Source: a bacterium
GTDB lineage: Bacteria; B130-G9
Direction of reading: 5' to 3'
Assembly: GCA_021160245.1 (NCBI GenBank)
Contig: JAGHCW010000224.1
Location: 1-30,040 of the forward strand
DNA: 30,040 nucleotides
The first letter of the stretch is position 1, and the number at the start of each line of letters is the position of its first letter. Position numbers and translations under genes: made by a program. The notes beneath the pieces are model-generated. The model had not been told where the DNA came from. It made no database searches and saw only the letters and a program-made list of their open reading frames with translations. Of the stretch, positions 7,923-16,308 are shown in pieces.

Positions 7923-8339
7923 ATGAATTCAATCAGACCTATTGACCTGGCTATCGAGTTCGTTGAGCGTCTCAATCGGCGGGATTTCGATGGACTCATC
8001 CGGATAATGGCGCCGAACTTCCGGCTTGGGCCCGGGGTTGATGAGATAATCGATGGGCCTGATGAGTCGCGAGAGGCACTGGTTGGCTATACATCGGCCT
8101 GGCCGGATTTTCAGATTCACATCTCGGATGTCCACGTTACAGGCGATACCGTTGTCATGGTTGGGAGGAGTACAGGCTCTTGTGAGAACGTGCCAAGAGG
8201 AGATGAGATTCGCGAGAAACGGCTCTATGTGGCGAAGATGGAGGGTGCTCTCGTATCGGAGTTCAGGCACATCGCAGAGGACACTGAGGCGGCAAGGGAA
8301 GAGCTGGGCGTGGGGCCGAATACGCGGGTCACACAATAA
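7923..8339 (+). CDS. SnoaL/NTF2-like protein
   Basis: The protein has 138 residues. AGGAGA lies 7 bases upstream of the ATG. The pattern is that of the NTF2-like fold of the SnoaL group: an N-terminal helix (AIEFVERLNRRDFDGLIRIMAPNFRL), a middle helix after GPDESREALVGYTSAWPDF, then beta strands (QIHISDVHVTGDTVVMVGRSTG) and a short acidic helix at the end. These small proteins act as cyclases, hydrolases or ligand-binding units; the substrate cannot be read from the sequence. It stands alone 132 bases after the STAS gene and converges on the nucleotidyltransferase. No clear terminator is visible between them. Confidence 0.75.
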   Translation: MNSIRPIDLAIEFVERLNRRDFDGLIRIMAPNFRLGPGVDEIIDGPDESREALVGYTSAWPDFQIHISDVHVTGDTVVMVGRSTGSCENVPRGDEIREKRLYVAKMEGALVSEFRHIAEDTEAAREELGVGPNTRVTQ

Positions 8340-8385
8340 GGCTATGTAGTTCGTGTCAGATACTATCCTGGCCGATGGCATTGGG

Positions 8386-9393
8386 CTATTGATATGCTAT
8401 CCCATCGATTAGCTTTGCATTCGGACCTATCGACGCGCCTCGCCAGATGATCGATCTCGCGACATGGGCTCCCGGGCCGATTGAGGCGCCACAGCCGATG
8501 ACTGTGTATGGGCCCATAGTCGCCTCTTTGGCAATCGAGCAGCCCCTTCCAAGTGCGATTGGCGGAATGATCCTTACGTTGTCCGCGATCTCGATGTCCC
8601 ATCGATGAAACGGCCTGTCTGAGCTCTCGTCCGCAATCCAGATGAAATCGCCTCGCGCTTGGACGATTCTGCTGAGGGGCGAGTCGCCGTTCAGCACCTC
8701 CCAGTGAGCCTGCCTGTAGCTCTTGGGGTCGCCTATCTCGCGCCAGTAGCCATCAAATGTGTGCCCGGCTAAGGTCAGTCCCGCCTCGCGCATCCCAATC
8801 CAGGCTCTGCTTAGACTGCAAGGCTTATTGGACGGAAGATAGTCGAAGACGCTGGATTCAAAGAGCTGAAGCCCGCAGAAGGCGTATCTTGGGCGATTAG
8901 AGTTCATTTCACCGAAGAGCTCGCCCAATGCCGAAATATGGCCGTTCTGGTCAATCTGTATCGCAGTATAGCTACCGAGCGGGTCCTTATGCAAAAGGAG
9001 CGTCGCATCAGCTTCCGTTTCCCGGTGAGACTGGATTATGCGACAGAGGTCGAATTCAGGATCGAGCAGAAAATCGCTGTTGCAGACGAGGAAGGTCTCG
9101 CCGTTGAGCCAAGCCTCGACTTTTTTTAGGCCACCGCCTGTACCCAGTACGTCTGGTTCCTCGGAGAATTGCAGTTTCATATCGTCCGGTCGGTGATCAA
9201 GAAGATATTGCCGAATGGGCGTCGGGAGATGATGAAGATTCACAACCAGCTCTGATATACCCCAATCCTCGAAAAACGACAGCATATAATCCAGGATGGG
9301 CCTGTCAAAGAACTCAATGAGCGGCTTGGGGAGGTGCTTCGTAATTGGCGCCATTCGCGTGCCCAGCCCAGCACAGAAGAGCATCGCTTTCAT
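8386..9393 (-). CDS. Sugar nucleotidyltransferase (mannose-1-phosphate guanylyltransferase-like)
   Basis: The protein has 335 residues. The N-terminal motif GLGTRMAPITKHLPKPL is the nucleotide-binding signature of NTP-sugar transferases, and the next segment (ILDYMLSFFEDWGISELVVNLHHLP) fits COG1208. Acidic metal-binding residues are seen in FLVCNSDFLLD. The C-terminus has hexapeptide-like left-handed beta-helix turns (NVRIIPPIALGRGCSIAKEATMG, then GPGAHVARSIIWRGASIGPNA). It makes NDP-sugars, probably GDP-mannose or a heptose/glucose analogue, for surface glycans. It is the last gene of a run read from 11169 leftward, starting 37 bases after the SAM-methyltransferase stop. No strong ribosome site precedes it. 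The exact sugar is not determinable. Confidence 0.88.
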   Translation of the reverse strand: MKAMLFCAGLGTRMAPITKHLPKPLIEFFDRPILDYMLSFFEDWGISELVVNLHHLPTPIRQYLLDHRPDDMKLQFSEEPDVLGTGGGLKKVEAWLNGETFLVCNSDFLLDPEFDLCRIIQSHRETEADATLLLHKDPLGSYTAIQIDQNGHISALGELFGEMNSNRPRYAFCGLQLFESSVFDYLPSNKPCSLSRAWIGMREAGLTLAGHTFDGYWREIGDPKSYRQAHWEVLNGDSPLSRIVQARGDFIWIADESSDRPFHRWDIEIADNVRIIPPIALGRGCSIAKEATMGPYTVIGCGASIGPGAHVARSIIWRGASIGPNAKLIDGIAYQ

Positions 9394-9430
9394 CTAACGT
9401 TTTCCATTGAGCCGTTCCCCTCGTGGCCAA

Positions 9431-10495
9431 CTAACATCGGCGAAAAACAGCGCTCAGAACGTCACCTGCGCCAATCATAGCGATGGGGGCATATAGCGCT
9501 TGCGCCGGGAGCGACCTTTCTACAAAGGTGGGGAATACCCGAAATCCAAGCGCAGAGTGAATTGTCCCGATGAGATGATGCACAGAGCCTTCCAGTGGGA
9601 ACGTAACCTTCTCCATCTCAAAGCCCGCCTCCGATGCCATCTTCTTTAAGCCGCGTCTGCCAAAGAGAAATAAGTGACGAGGCGCGTCGTAACCTAGCCA
9701 ATGGCTTTTGAGGATGCGAGCGGAGAGGCAGTCGGGATTCGGGGCGCTGATGAAGAGCCTCCCATCTGGCGCAAGAACTCTCCGCGCCTCGTGAAGCGCC
9801 TTCATTGGGTCCTCCAAATGCTCGAGCGAGTGGGAGAATATGACGAGGTCGAATTGTCCGTCGTCGTAATTCGCTTCCCACATCTGCCCGCAGAACGTCT
9901 TGGCGCCGAGGCCGGAAGCCGCAGCATCACATGCTTTCTGGGATATCTCCGTGCCAAAGAGCTCCACATCAAGGTGAGAGAGAGCGTAGAGCAAAAGGCC
10001 GTTGCCAAATCCCACTTCCAGCACCCGGGCCGGATATCGCGAGAACCGGAAAACGTCCCGGTTGTATATGAGTGTCCCAAGAAGCGCGCTGAACCTGATC
10101 AGGAGAGGATATATGGTCATCTTGCTGGCGATATCACAGAATCCATGAGCGCTCTTACCCTCAACAAGGCCGTACGCCTGCATTATTCTGCTCTGGAGCC
10201 TGGCCTTCAGCCCGTTGGACCGCTCTCCGGCTGCAAGATGCAGTTTGTCGAGGTTCCTTGAGTAGTACTCCTCGTCGGGATAGGCGAGATGAAGTGTCTC
10301 CGAGGTCGGTCTGGGATCGAGAAAGAGAATACGGCACTTTGGGCATTCGATGAATGAGAAGACCTGCGATGTTGCCCCCGGGATCGCACACGAGATTTGC
10401 GCCACGACATCACCTGCCTCGCCGCCGCAGAGGCAGCAGGCGCCCTTTTGAAAGGTTAATCCCCCCGAAGGTTCAGCCTGCGCGCAGCTACCCAT
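9431..10495 (-). CDS. SAM-dependent methyltransferase with N-terminal zinc-ribbon-like motif
   Basis: The N-terminus has CCLCG and ECPKC, a likely zinc-binding CxxC pair, followed by DPRP. The SAM domain shows motif I VLEVGFGNG, the acidic residue in ELFGTEIS, FDLVIFSHSLEHLEDP and LFISAPNP, which match the Methyltransf_23/25 class found in surface-polysaccharide clusters. The C-terminal tail has a hydrophobic segment (LYAPIAMIGAGDVL). A longer frame begins with TTG at 10510 and overlaps the Nudix stop; I prefer the ATG at 10495 (354 residues), but neither has a strong ribosome site and overlap suggests coupled translation. The gene is in a run with the Nudix gene upstream and the nucleotidyltransferase downstream. 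The methyl acceptor is unknown. Confidence 0.85.
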   Translation of the reverse strand: MGSCAQAEPSGGLTFQKGACCLCGGEAGDVVAQISCAIPGATSQVFSFIECPKCRILFLDPRPTSETLHLAYPDEEYYSRNLDKLHLAAGERSNGLKARLQSRIMQAYGLVEGKSAHGFCDIASKMTIYPLLIRFSALLGTLIYNRDVFRFSRYPARVLEVGFGNGLLLYALSHLDVELFGTEISQKACDAAASGLGAKTFCGQMWEANYDDGQFDLVIFSHSLEHLEDPMKALHEARRVLAPDGRLFISAPNPDCLSARILKSHWLGYDAPRHLFLFGRRGLKKMASEAGFEMEKVTFPLEGSVHHLIGTIHSALGFRVFPTFVERSLPAQALYAPIAMIGAGDVLSAVFRRC

Positions 10496-10506
10496 GGAAG
10501 CGGAGC

Positions 10507-11169
10507 TCAAGTCGCATCGGAGAAGAAATGCTCACAGAGTATCCTCGACCAAGATTCCATCTCCGGCTTGTAATTATCTAGCTCCGATATCTCGACGAAT
10601 CTGCCGGTCATTTTCTCGACCTCACGAATCTGGACATCATCTGCCGAGACAAGCGCCTGAAAGGCTATCCCGAAATGAACCCTCCCAACGTCGTTAGTAT
10701 CGTCGTTTATGCAACCGATAAGACGGCATGGACAGCCAGTCGAGATGTGCAGTTCCTCTTGGAGCTCCCGCTCCAGACCGGTCAGAAGGTAGTCGAAGAA
10801 ATCCGACTTTCCGTCGGCCGTGTTAAGATGACCGCCGATTCCGATGGAGTATTTGTCCCACAGGCGTTTCTCGGATTGCTTCCGAAGGCGCCTCATTAGC
10901 ATGATCTTCGATCCCGCCCGGATAACCACATACGGAATGATCTGCTTGAGCGACGGGTCATCCTCCGCCTCGTTTCGCCCGGCAAATTTGTAGCAGGTAG
11001 AGATGGTCTTGAGCGCCTCCCAGGCTGCATCAACATCGATAAATGGCTTAGGTCCTGGTTCGCCCGAGCGAGCGAGAACCTCCTGCTCTGCGCCGTCCTG
11101 TATCGGACCGCACAGAAGACATCTCTCCAAAGCAGCTCGAGCAACAACAAGGATGCGCTCAGATTTCAT
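10507..11169 (-). CDS. Nudix hydrolase family protein
   Basis: The product is 220 residues from the ATG at 11169. GTGGAGAT is about nine bases upstream, and the longer frame to 11442 is unlikely because its extra 91 residues look non-coding and overlap the divergent glycosyltransferase. The Nudix fold is seen as IPYVVIRAGSKIMLMRRLRKQSE, then GIGGHLN, GLERELQEELHI (the Nudix box core RELxEE) and DDTNDVGRVHFGIAFQ. This subfamily has an N-terminal extension (KSERILVVARAALE) and is distant from MutT. The substrate is unknown. The stop overlaps or directly adjoins the methyltransferase start, so these genes are probably one operon. Confidence 0.85.
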   Translation of the reverse strand: MKSERILVVARAALERCLLCGPIQDGAEQEVLARSGEPGPKPFIDVDAAWEALKTISTCYKFAGRNEAEDDPSLKQIIPYVVIRAGSKIMLMRRLRKQSEKRLWDKYSIGIGGHLNTADGKSDFFDYLLTGLERELQEELHISTGCPCRLIGCINDDTNDVGRVHFGIAFQALVSADDVQIREVEKMTGRFVEISELDNYKPEMESWSRILCEHFFSDAT

Positions 11170-11353
11170 TCCAGTATCTCCACAATGAAAAATAATGGTA
11201 ATCACTATAACCGAAATGCCCGTTCGATCAATATCGGGCTGAGGTAACTTGTCAATCCGAGCCTGAGCCTTCACGCTCGAAGTGTCATTGACATCGCGGC
11301 CACGTGCCCTTAGATTGGCGGGCGTTACAATTGATCTTTCTGCTGCTCTTTCG

Positions 11354-11410
11354 AGTGTCCGACGGGCTTCATAGCCTGTCGGTGTAGGACAGCCTCTTCT
11401 AGCCTGTCCC
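11354..11410. repeat. Interspersed palindromic repeat, copy 1 (two hairpins)
   Basis: Two adjoining hairpins are visible. The first pairs CCGACGGGCT (11359-11368) with AGCCTGTCGG (11373-11382) around TCAT, 9 of 10 pairs plus one G-T. The second pairs GGACAGCCT (11387-11395) with AGCCTGTCC (11401-11409). Parts recur near 18421 and 29900. It lies in the divergent gap just upstream of the TTG start of the glycosyltransferase. Confidence 0.75.
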
Positions 11411-11430
11411 CTATATGAATTGGATTTAAG

Positions 11431-12351
11431 TTGACTGAACAAATACTTACAGAAGAAGAGAGCTCGGAACGGAATGAAGATAGCCGCGACCCATACGTCA
11501 GCATAATCGTTCCGGCCTACAACGAGGCGGCGGCGATTGAGGCCGACCTGGAAGCGATTATCGAGGCGATGCAGTCGTCGGGTTATGAATATGAGATAAT
11601 CGTCGTCGATGACGGCTCAACGGACGGCACAGGCGATCTGGCCGAGGCGATGGGCGTCCAGGTCTTGCGGCATTTGAGGAATAAGGGCGTGGGTTCCGCT
11701 CGGACGAAGGGCGTCAAGGCCGCCAGGGGCGAGATTATCGTCATGACCGACGCGGATAACACGTATCCCAATGAGGACATCCCGAAGTTACTCGCAAAGA
11801 TCGACGAGGGATACGACCTTGTAATCGGCGCCCGGACCAAGGAGGCGGGCACTGTCCGCTGGCTTAGGAAGTCCGTCAAGACCGTCATCCGAAAGCTTGC
11901 GGAATACATCGTCTCAGAGCGCATCGAGGACCTCAATTCCGGCTTGCGGGCCATGAGGCGCGACATTGTGATGCGCTACCTAAACATCACGCCGGAGGGC
12001 CATTCTTGGGTTGGCACCACGACGATGGCATTTTTGAGCGAGAAGCGGGACGTGGCGTTCATCCCAATCGATTACAGGGAGCGAACCGGAAAATCGACGT
12101 TCCACCCGATAGCGGACACTTACGGCTACATGATGTTCATCATCAAGACGGTCATGTATTTCAAGCCGCTAAAGGTCTTTGTGCCGCTTTCAGTCCTAAT
12201 CCTCACGCTTGGCGTCTTCAAGGGCCTTTACGACTCCCTCGTCCTGCGCGACTTCAAGGAATCGGAGATCGTCCTCCTCCTAACCGGCGTCATCATCGGC
12301 GTCCTCGGCCTCCTCGCGGATTTGGTAGTCAAGCTGCATAAGAAGCCGTAA
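11431..12351 (+). CDS. Family 2 glycosyltransferase with two C-terminal membrane helices
   Basis: The protein has 306 residues. The GT-A fold is clear: YVSIIVPAYNEAAAI, the nucleotide-binding VVDDGSTDGT, the metal site DADNTYP and a GARTKEAG segment. Two hydrophobic helices close the protein (FVPLSVLILTLGVFKG and VLLLTGVIIGVLGLLADLV), the design of polyprenyl-phosphate sugar transferases such as dolichyl-phosphate mannose synthase-like enzymes. The start is a TTG at 11431; an in-frame stop at 11416 excludes an earlier ATG, and there is no good ribosome site. It is divergent from the Nudix run and, with the nucleotidyltransferase there, suggests lipid-linked sugar synthesis. The sugar and lipid are unknown. 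Confidence 0.92.
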   Translation: MTEQILTEEESSERNEDSRDPYVSIIVPAYNEAAAIEADLEAIIEAMQSSGYEYEIIVVDDGSTDGTGDLAEAMGVQVLRHLRNKGVGSARTKGVKAARGEIIVMTDADNTYPNEDIPKLLAKIDEGYDLVIGARTKEAGTVRWLRKSVKTVIRKLAEYIVSERIEDLNSGLRAMRRDIVMRYLNITPEGHSWVGTTTMAFLSEKRDVAFIPIDYRERTGKSTFHPIADTYGYMMFIIKTVMYFKPLKVFVPLSVLILTLGVFKGLYDSLVLRDFKESEIVLLLTGVIIGVLGLLADLVVKLHKKP

Positions 12352-12429
12352 ATGAACATGGGGACAGCTGCGGTGGCGTATCCCCCGGCCCCTCCGCCTT
12401 GACTGTTTGCCCTGCACAACATCCGGTGA

Positions 12430-12579
12430 TCAAGCGGGCGACAGATTGCGCTCAAACTCTTCGACACTGAGTTTGGCTTGTTTCAGAATCCCGCGCAAGG
12501 TGCCCGACGCAATGCCCCCAAAGGTCCGTTTAACGCAGATGGGCTGGCCTTTTGGGGTGAGGTGGCCCAGGCGCCGCTT
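12430..12579 (-). pseudogene. Decayed hicA-type toxin (C-terminal fragment)
   Basis: Reading the minus strand from 12579 to the TGA at 12430-12432 gives 49 residues, including KGQPICVKRTFGGIASG followed by TLRGILKQAKLSVEEFE. This is the conserved C-terminal half of HicA/YcfA-like mRNA interferases (GTLRGILKQA with LSVEEF). The N-terminal half, with the catalytic GSH histidine, is absent in this frame: an in-frame TGA at 12580-12582 and a further stop upstream block it. The sequence before that stop reads VVSSHHQ and might be the damaged GSH region, but it also coincides with a hairpin repeat. No partner hicB is seen. Confidence 0.65.
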
Positions 12580-12584
12580 TCATT

Positions 12585-12604
12585 GGTGGTGGCTTGACAC
12601 CACC
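12585..12604. repeat. Hairpin with constant loop, copy A
   Basis: A perfect 7-bp stem GGTGGTG/CACCACC encloses the six-base loop GCTTGA, which is the reverse complement of TCAAGC in copies B and C. It sits at the break of the hicA remnant. Confidence 0.65.
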
Positions 12605-12677
12605 CTCTCATCAATTGCCTTCTTGCCCTTTTAGACGATGATCTTTCGACCCGGACGCCAATTGATATAAGGTCCAT

Positions 12678-12695
12678 GCCGCGTCAAGCCGCGGC
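12678..12695. repeat. Hairpin with constant loop, copy B
   Basis: A perfect 6-bp stem GCCGCG/CGCGGC encloses the loop TCAAGC. Confidence 0.65.
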
Positions 12696-12703
12696 GAGCA
12701 AAA

Positions 12704-12721
12704 GCGGCGTCAAGCCGCCGC
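12704..12721. repeat. Hairpin with constant loop, copy C
   Basis: A perfect 6-bp stem GCGGCG/CGCCGC encloses the loop TCAAGC, eight bases after copy B. Stem sequence differs from copies A and B while the loop is identical. Confidence 0.65.
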
Positions 12722-12858
12722 ACTCCAAAGGGCTAGTGCCGCCCGCGTCAATTTGAATTTTCGGACGTGATAATGCCCTTTGAATCAGGAGGCGGTGACT
12801 GCTATTCTCCCGGTATGTGATTGCTGGTTTGGCGCATAATGTTGAAGGAATGAATCGA

Positions 12859-14625
12859 ATGGCTGCACGCGGGGACAAGGCACGAGGAGATTTCACCGGG
12901 CTCTACAAGCGAGTCTTAGTCTATGCACGGCCCTACATTTTCAGGCTGATTGTGGCTATTGTGGCGTCCGCTGTCCTTTCTGTCGCGAATATCGGTGTCA
13001 TATCTCGCATCAAGCCATTCATGGACGATGTCCTGGGCGCGGGGAAGGCTGAGTATATCATCCCGATCGCTTTGGCGATTCTGGTCCTTGGAAGCGCGAA
13101 GTGTGTTGCGAGCTACCTTTCTTCCTACCTCATTAAATATGTTGGGCACAGCGTTGTTCGAGACCTTCGCTGCGATCTCTATGAGCATATTCACAAGCTC
13201 TCACTAGATTTTTTCCAAGAAGAGACGACCGGCTCGTTGATATCGAGGGTTGCAAACGACATCTCCAAAGTGAGAGACCTTGTGACGAGAGATTTGACTG
13301 ACCTTCTGCAGAGTTTTTTCATGATCGTTGGCCTTCTTAGCTATGCCTTCTACTTGAATTGGAAGTTCTCGATCTTAGCGCTTATCCTGTTCCCGATATT
13401 CTCTGCTCCGACGCTATATTTAGGCAAAAAGATGAGGAGGACAAGCCAGCAGGCACAGAGCAAGGTCGCCGACATAACTGCCCTGATGCAGGAGGCGTTC
13501 TCGGGCGTTAGGATTGTCAAAGCATTCGGGATGGAGGATTTTGAGGTAAAGAGGTTTTTCAAGCAGTCCATGAAGTACTTCGGGGTCTTGATGCGAGCGG
13601 CTCGCGTCTCTTCGCTCACAAGCCCCCTTGTGGAACTCATGGGTGTTGTGGGTGGCGCGATAATCTTTGTAATTGGCGGCTATCAAGTTCTTGACGGTGA
13701 CATGACACAGGGCGATCTCGTCGCGATTCTTGTTGCGCTGGGGACGGTATATGAGCCGGCCAAGAAGCTCAGCCGGGTCAACGTCTCCATCCAGAGGGCC
13801 TTTGGCGCAGCGGATAGGGTCTTTGACATCATGGACAGGAAGCCGAAGATTGCGGATGCCCCGGACGCCATCGAGCTGCCGCAGATAGCCAAGGGGATTA
13901 GGTTCGATAACGTATCGTTCTCGTATGGTGATGAAGAGGTTTTGACCGAGATCTCATTTGATATACCCAAAGGCAAGATCGTGGCGATTGTTGGCCATAG
14001 CGGGGCGGGGAAGACCACAATCGCGAATCTTCTGCCTCGCTTTTATGAGCCGCAAGAAGGCTCAATTATGATAGACGGCGTTGACATAAGGAAGGCGAAG
14101 CAGAAGTCGCTCAGGTCGCAGATAGGCATCGTGACGCAGCACGTGATTCTCTTCAACGACACGGTCAAGCGGAACATCGCTTATGGCCGTTCAGACCTGC
14201 CGGACGAGAGGGTCATTGAGGCGGCGAAGGCTGCAAACGCCCATGACTTCATAATGTCGCTGCCCAAGGGGTATGACACGAACATTCTTGAGGCGGGAGC
14301 GAGGCTATCCGGCGGGGAGAGGCAGCGGATTTCCATCGCGCGCGCCATATTGAAGGGCCCGCCGATTCTGATTTTGGACGAGGCGACGTCCTCGCTTGAC
14401 ACTCAGTCTGAGATGCTCGTCCAGCAGGCTATAATGAACCTCGTCAAGAACCGCACCGTTCTGATAATCGCGCACCGCCTCTCAACGATACGCGCGGCCG
14501 ACACGATTCTCGTCATCGACAAGGGCCGTATTGCTGAACGAGGCACTCACACGGCGCTTATGCGCAGTGCAGGCGCCTATAAGCACCTCTACGATCTGCA
14601 GTTTCGGGAGCCGGAGACTGAATGA
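12859..14625 (+). CDS. MsbA-like ABC exporter (fused permease and ATPase)
   Basis: The product is 588 residues. The N-terminal half is a six-helix ABC exporter membrane domain (segments start near FRLIVAIVASAVLSVANIG, FFMIVGLLSYAFYL and GVVGGAIIFVIGGY). The ATPase half has Walker A GHSGAGKTT, a Q-loop, the signature LSGGERQR and Walker B ILILDEATSSLD, with the H-loop IIAHRLS. It is a half-size transporter that works as a homodimer; the closest role is lipid or lipid A export. A longer frame starts at 12817 but lacks a ribosome site; I choose the ATG at 12859, with AAGGA nine bases upstream (an ATG at 12850 is also possible). It ends 58 bases from the convergent MCE gene, a suggestive but unproven pairing. 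Confidence 0.9.
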   Translation: MAARGDKARGDFTGLYKRVLVYARPYIFRLIVAIVASAVLSVANIGVISRIKPFMDDVLGAGKAEYIIPIALAILVLGSAKCVASYLSSYLIKYVGHSVVRDLRCDLYEHIHKLSLDFFQEETTGSLISRVANDISKVRDLVTRDLTDLLQSFFMIVGLLSYAFYLNWKFSILALILFPIFSAPTLYLGKKMRRTSQQAQSKVADITALMQEAFSGVRIVKAFGMEDFEVKRFFKQSMKYFGVLMRAARVSSLTSPLVELMGVVGGAIIFVIGGYQVLDGDMTQGDLVAILVALGTVYEPAKKLSRVNVSIQRAFGAADRVFDIMDRKPKIADAPDAIELPQIAKGIRFDNVSFSYGDEEVLTEISFDIPKGKIVAIVGHSGAGKTTIANLLPRFYEPQEGSIMIDGVDIRKAKQKSLRSQIGIVTQHVILFNDTVKRNIAYGRSDLPDERVIEAAKAANAHDFIMSLPKGYDTNILEAGARLSGGERQRISIARAILKGPPILILDEATSSLDTQSEMLVQQAIMNLVKNRTVLIIAHRLSTIRAADTILVIDKGRIAERGTHTALMRSAGAYKHLYDLQFREPETE

Positions 14626-14683
14626 CAATTCGCTGGAGCGGCTTTGAATAAGGCGAGCGTGGTCTGGACTGGAGAGATCTGCT

Positions 14684-16225
14684 CTAGAACCCACCAGTCG
14701 GAATCTGGCCGAAGAGGTACTTAATGTCGTCCTCGCGGAAGAGTATGCCGACCCCGGCGTAGAATGATCTCCTATCCTCGTTCAATATCTCGTCAACGCC
14801 GGCAGTCAGATAAATGGCCTTATAGACGTCGAACCGGCCCCCAAACTTCAGGTGGGGATCATAATCGTCGTCGTCGAAATCAAACGCCTCGAACGTGAAT
14901 GTAAGCTTGTCATCAAGCAGGTCGAGGTCGCCAGCGACCCCGCCCTCAGATTCGATCAGCCCCCCTCGCAACGTCAGTGGACCAAAGCGCCTAGCATATT
15001 GAAGGCTGAAGAGGGGCTTCTCCTCCGTTTTGGTCTTCTCAGTGTGTTCATTTGTCCTTATCAGTCGGATGCACCCACCCTCCTCGATTGCGGTCTCCGT
15101 ATATTTGTCCGAGGTGTAGGTGCGTTTCTTGCCATAAGGATCATTTGCTATCTCGAGAAGGAAATACCTGTCGTCCTGGGGCTGGACTCTTATCGTCAAG
15201 TAGTTCTTGAACTCGGACTCATCAATCAGAGCCTCACCTCGGTAGCCCAGATAGGCTTTAATGCCGCCCATCTTGCCCAAATACTCTTTCGCGGATGCCA
15301 TCGTCTCGCGGAATCCAGTAAGCGTTTTCGTGAGCTCCTCATGCACCGTATCATCCGCAACGAGCTTGCCGATTGTCCCTTTCCCCGCCTTGACGTCTGC
15401 CGTAATCCCCTGAACATTGTCCAAAACCAAGTTGAGCCGCTCGCTTGCTGTGCGGAGATTCTTCACCATCTCTCTGATCTCCTCGCGATTGCTAGAGACT
15501 ATCGAGTTGGCGTTTGTAGTAAGCGCCTCAACCTTGCTGATTATCTTGGGCGCGACGTCTCGCAAAGTCTCAGCAAACTCGCGCAGCGCAGCGACAGTTC
15601 TGTCCACCTCCGAGCGATTTTGGGCGAAAGTCTCGCTGATATTCGCTAACGTGTTGCTCAGTTTCTCGATCATCGCGCGGAGTCGCTCCTCGCCGTCTTC
15701 GTTTCCGACCACGTTTTTGACAGACCCAGAGACGGCCTTGATGTCATCTGCTATGAGGCTGAGCTTATTCATAAGGTCTGTCGTGTTGACCGCGATCTCG
15801 GTGAACCCCGGCGTCATCTCACCGATGAACGAGGCGCCATCGCGCGCGACGTCCGCAGATTCGGTCGTGTTGGGGATAAACTCGAGGTACACACCACCAA
15901 TCATGGACGTAGAGGAAATCCGGACCCTCGCGTTCGTCCGAAGCTGTGCTGAACGGACCACAGACGCCTCGGCAACAGCCTTCCCATTTCGCAAGAAGAC
16001 CCGCATCACTCGCCCGACGACAACGCCGGCCATCCGGACTTCCGACTTGTCCTCGAGCCCTCCGACGGAATCGAACGTAACGAATACCGTTATCCTGTCT
16101 TCCGTCTCTGTAAGTGGTATCTCACCAACCCGAATGCTCATATATATCAGGACTAGGATGCCAATGACGGCAAACACGCCCACCTTGAAGGCAAGTAGTC
16201 TCTCTTTTGGCGTTCGTTCCATCAA
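14684..16225 (-). CDS. MCE/MlaD family lipid-transfer protein with long C-terminal domain
   Basis: The protein has 513 residues. After a short N-terminus an inner-membrane anchor (FKVGVFAVIGILVLIYMSI) is followed by the MCE domain (about residues 40-115: VTFDSVGGLEDKSEVRMAGVVVGRV). A helical, coiled-coil-prone middle runs to about residue 320. The C-terminal 190 residues are unusual: beta-rich, alternating patterns (KNYLTIRVQPQDDRYFLLEIAND, KPLFSLQYARRFGPLTLRGGL, TFTFEAFDFDDDD), ending in ILFREDDIKYLFGQIPTGGF. MCE proteins ferry phospholipids between membranes and normally work with MlaE/MlaF, which are not here. The end looks like a beta-barrel or outer-membrane-contact region, which is inference. 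A second methionine lies right after the first. Confidence 0.85.
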   Translation of the reverse strand: MMERTPKERLLAFKVGVFAVIGILVLIYMSIRVGEIPLTETEDRITVFVTFDSVGGLEDKSEVRMAGVVVGRVMRVFLRNGKAVAEASVVRSAQLRTNARVRISSTSMIGGVYLEFIPNTTESADVARDGASFIGEMTPGFTEIAVNTTDLMNKLSLIADDIKAVSGSVKNVVGNEDGEERLRAMIEKLSNTLANISETFAQNRSEVDRTVAALREFAETLRDVAPKIISKVEALTTNANSIVSSNREEIREMVKNLRTASERLNLVLDNVQGITADVKAGKGTIGKLVADDTVHEELTKTLTGFRETMASAKEYLGKMGGIKAYLGYRGEALIDESEFKNYLTIRVQPQDDRYFLLEIANDPYGKKRTYTSDKYTETAIEEGGCIRLIRTNEHTEKTKTEEKPLFSLQYARRFGPLTLRGGLIESEGGVAGDLDLLDDKLTFTFEAFDFDDDDYDPHLKFGGRFDVYKAIYLTAGVDEILNEDRRSFYAGVGILFREDDIKYLFGQIPTGGF

Positions 16226-16308
16226 ATCCGCTTAGCAATGATCATTGGTGAAATATGGTGGCCTAATAATACGTACTCCTGATCACACTGAAAGCAGAAT
16301 CTGAGTTT

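Larger units (their letters stand above)
12352..12858. other. Gap of 500 bases with decayed toxin and hairpin repeats
   Basis: No intact gene is visible. It holds the hicA-like remnant (12430-12579, minus), three hairpins with the same loop, and an inverted ATCAATTG/CAATTGAT pair (12610-12617 and 12659-12666). An AGGAGG at about 12788 is 22 or more bases from any start, so it does not serve the exporter gene. Confidence 0.6.

Noticed and set aside
10507-11442. Longer Nudix frame beginning at 11442
   Set aside because: The extra 91 residues look non-coding, overlap the divergent glycosyltransferase start and repeat copy 1, and a good ribosome site supports 11169.
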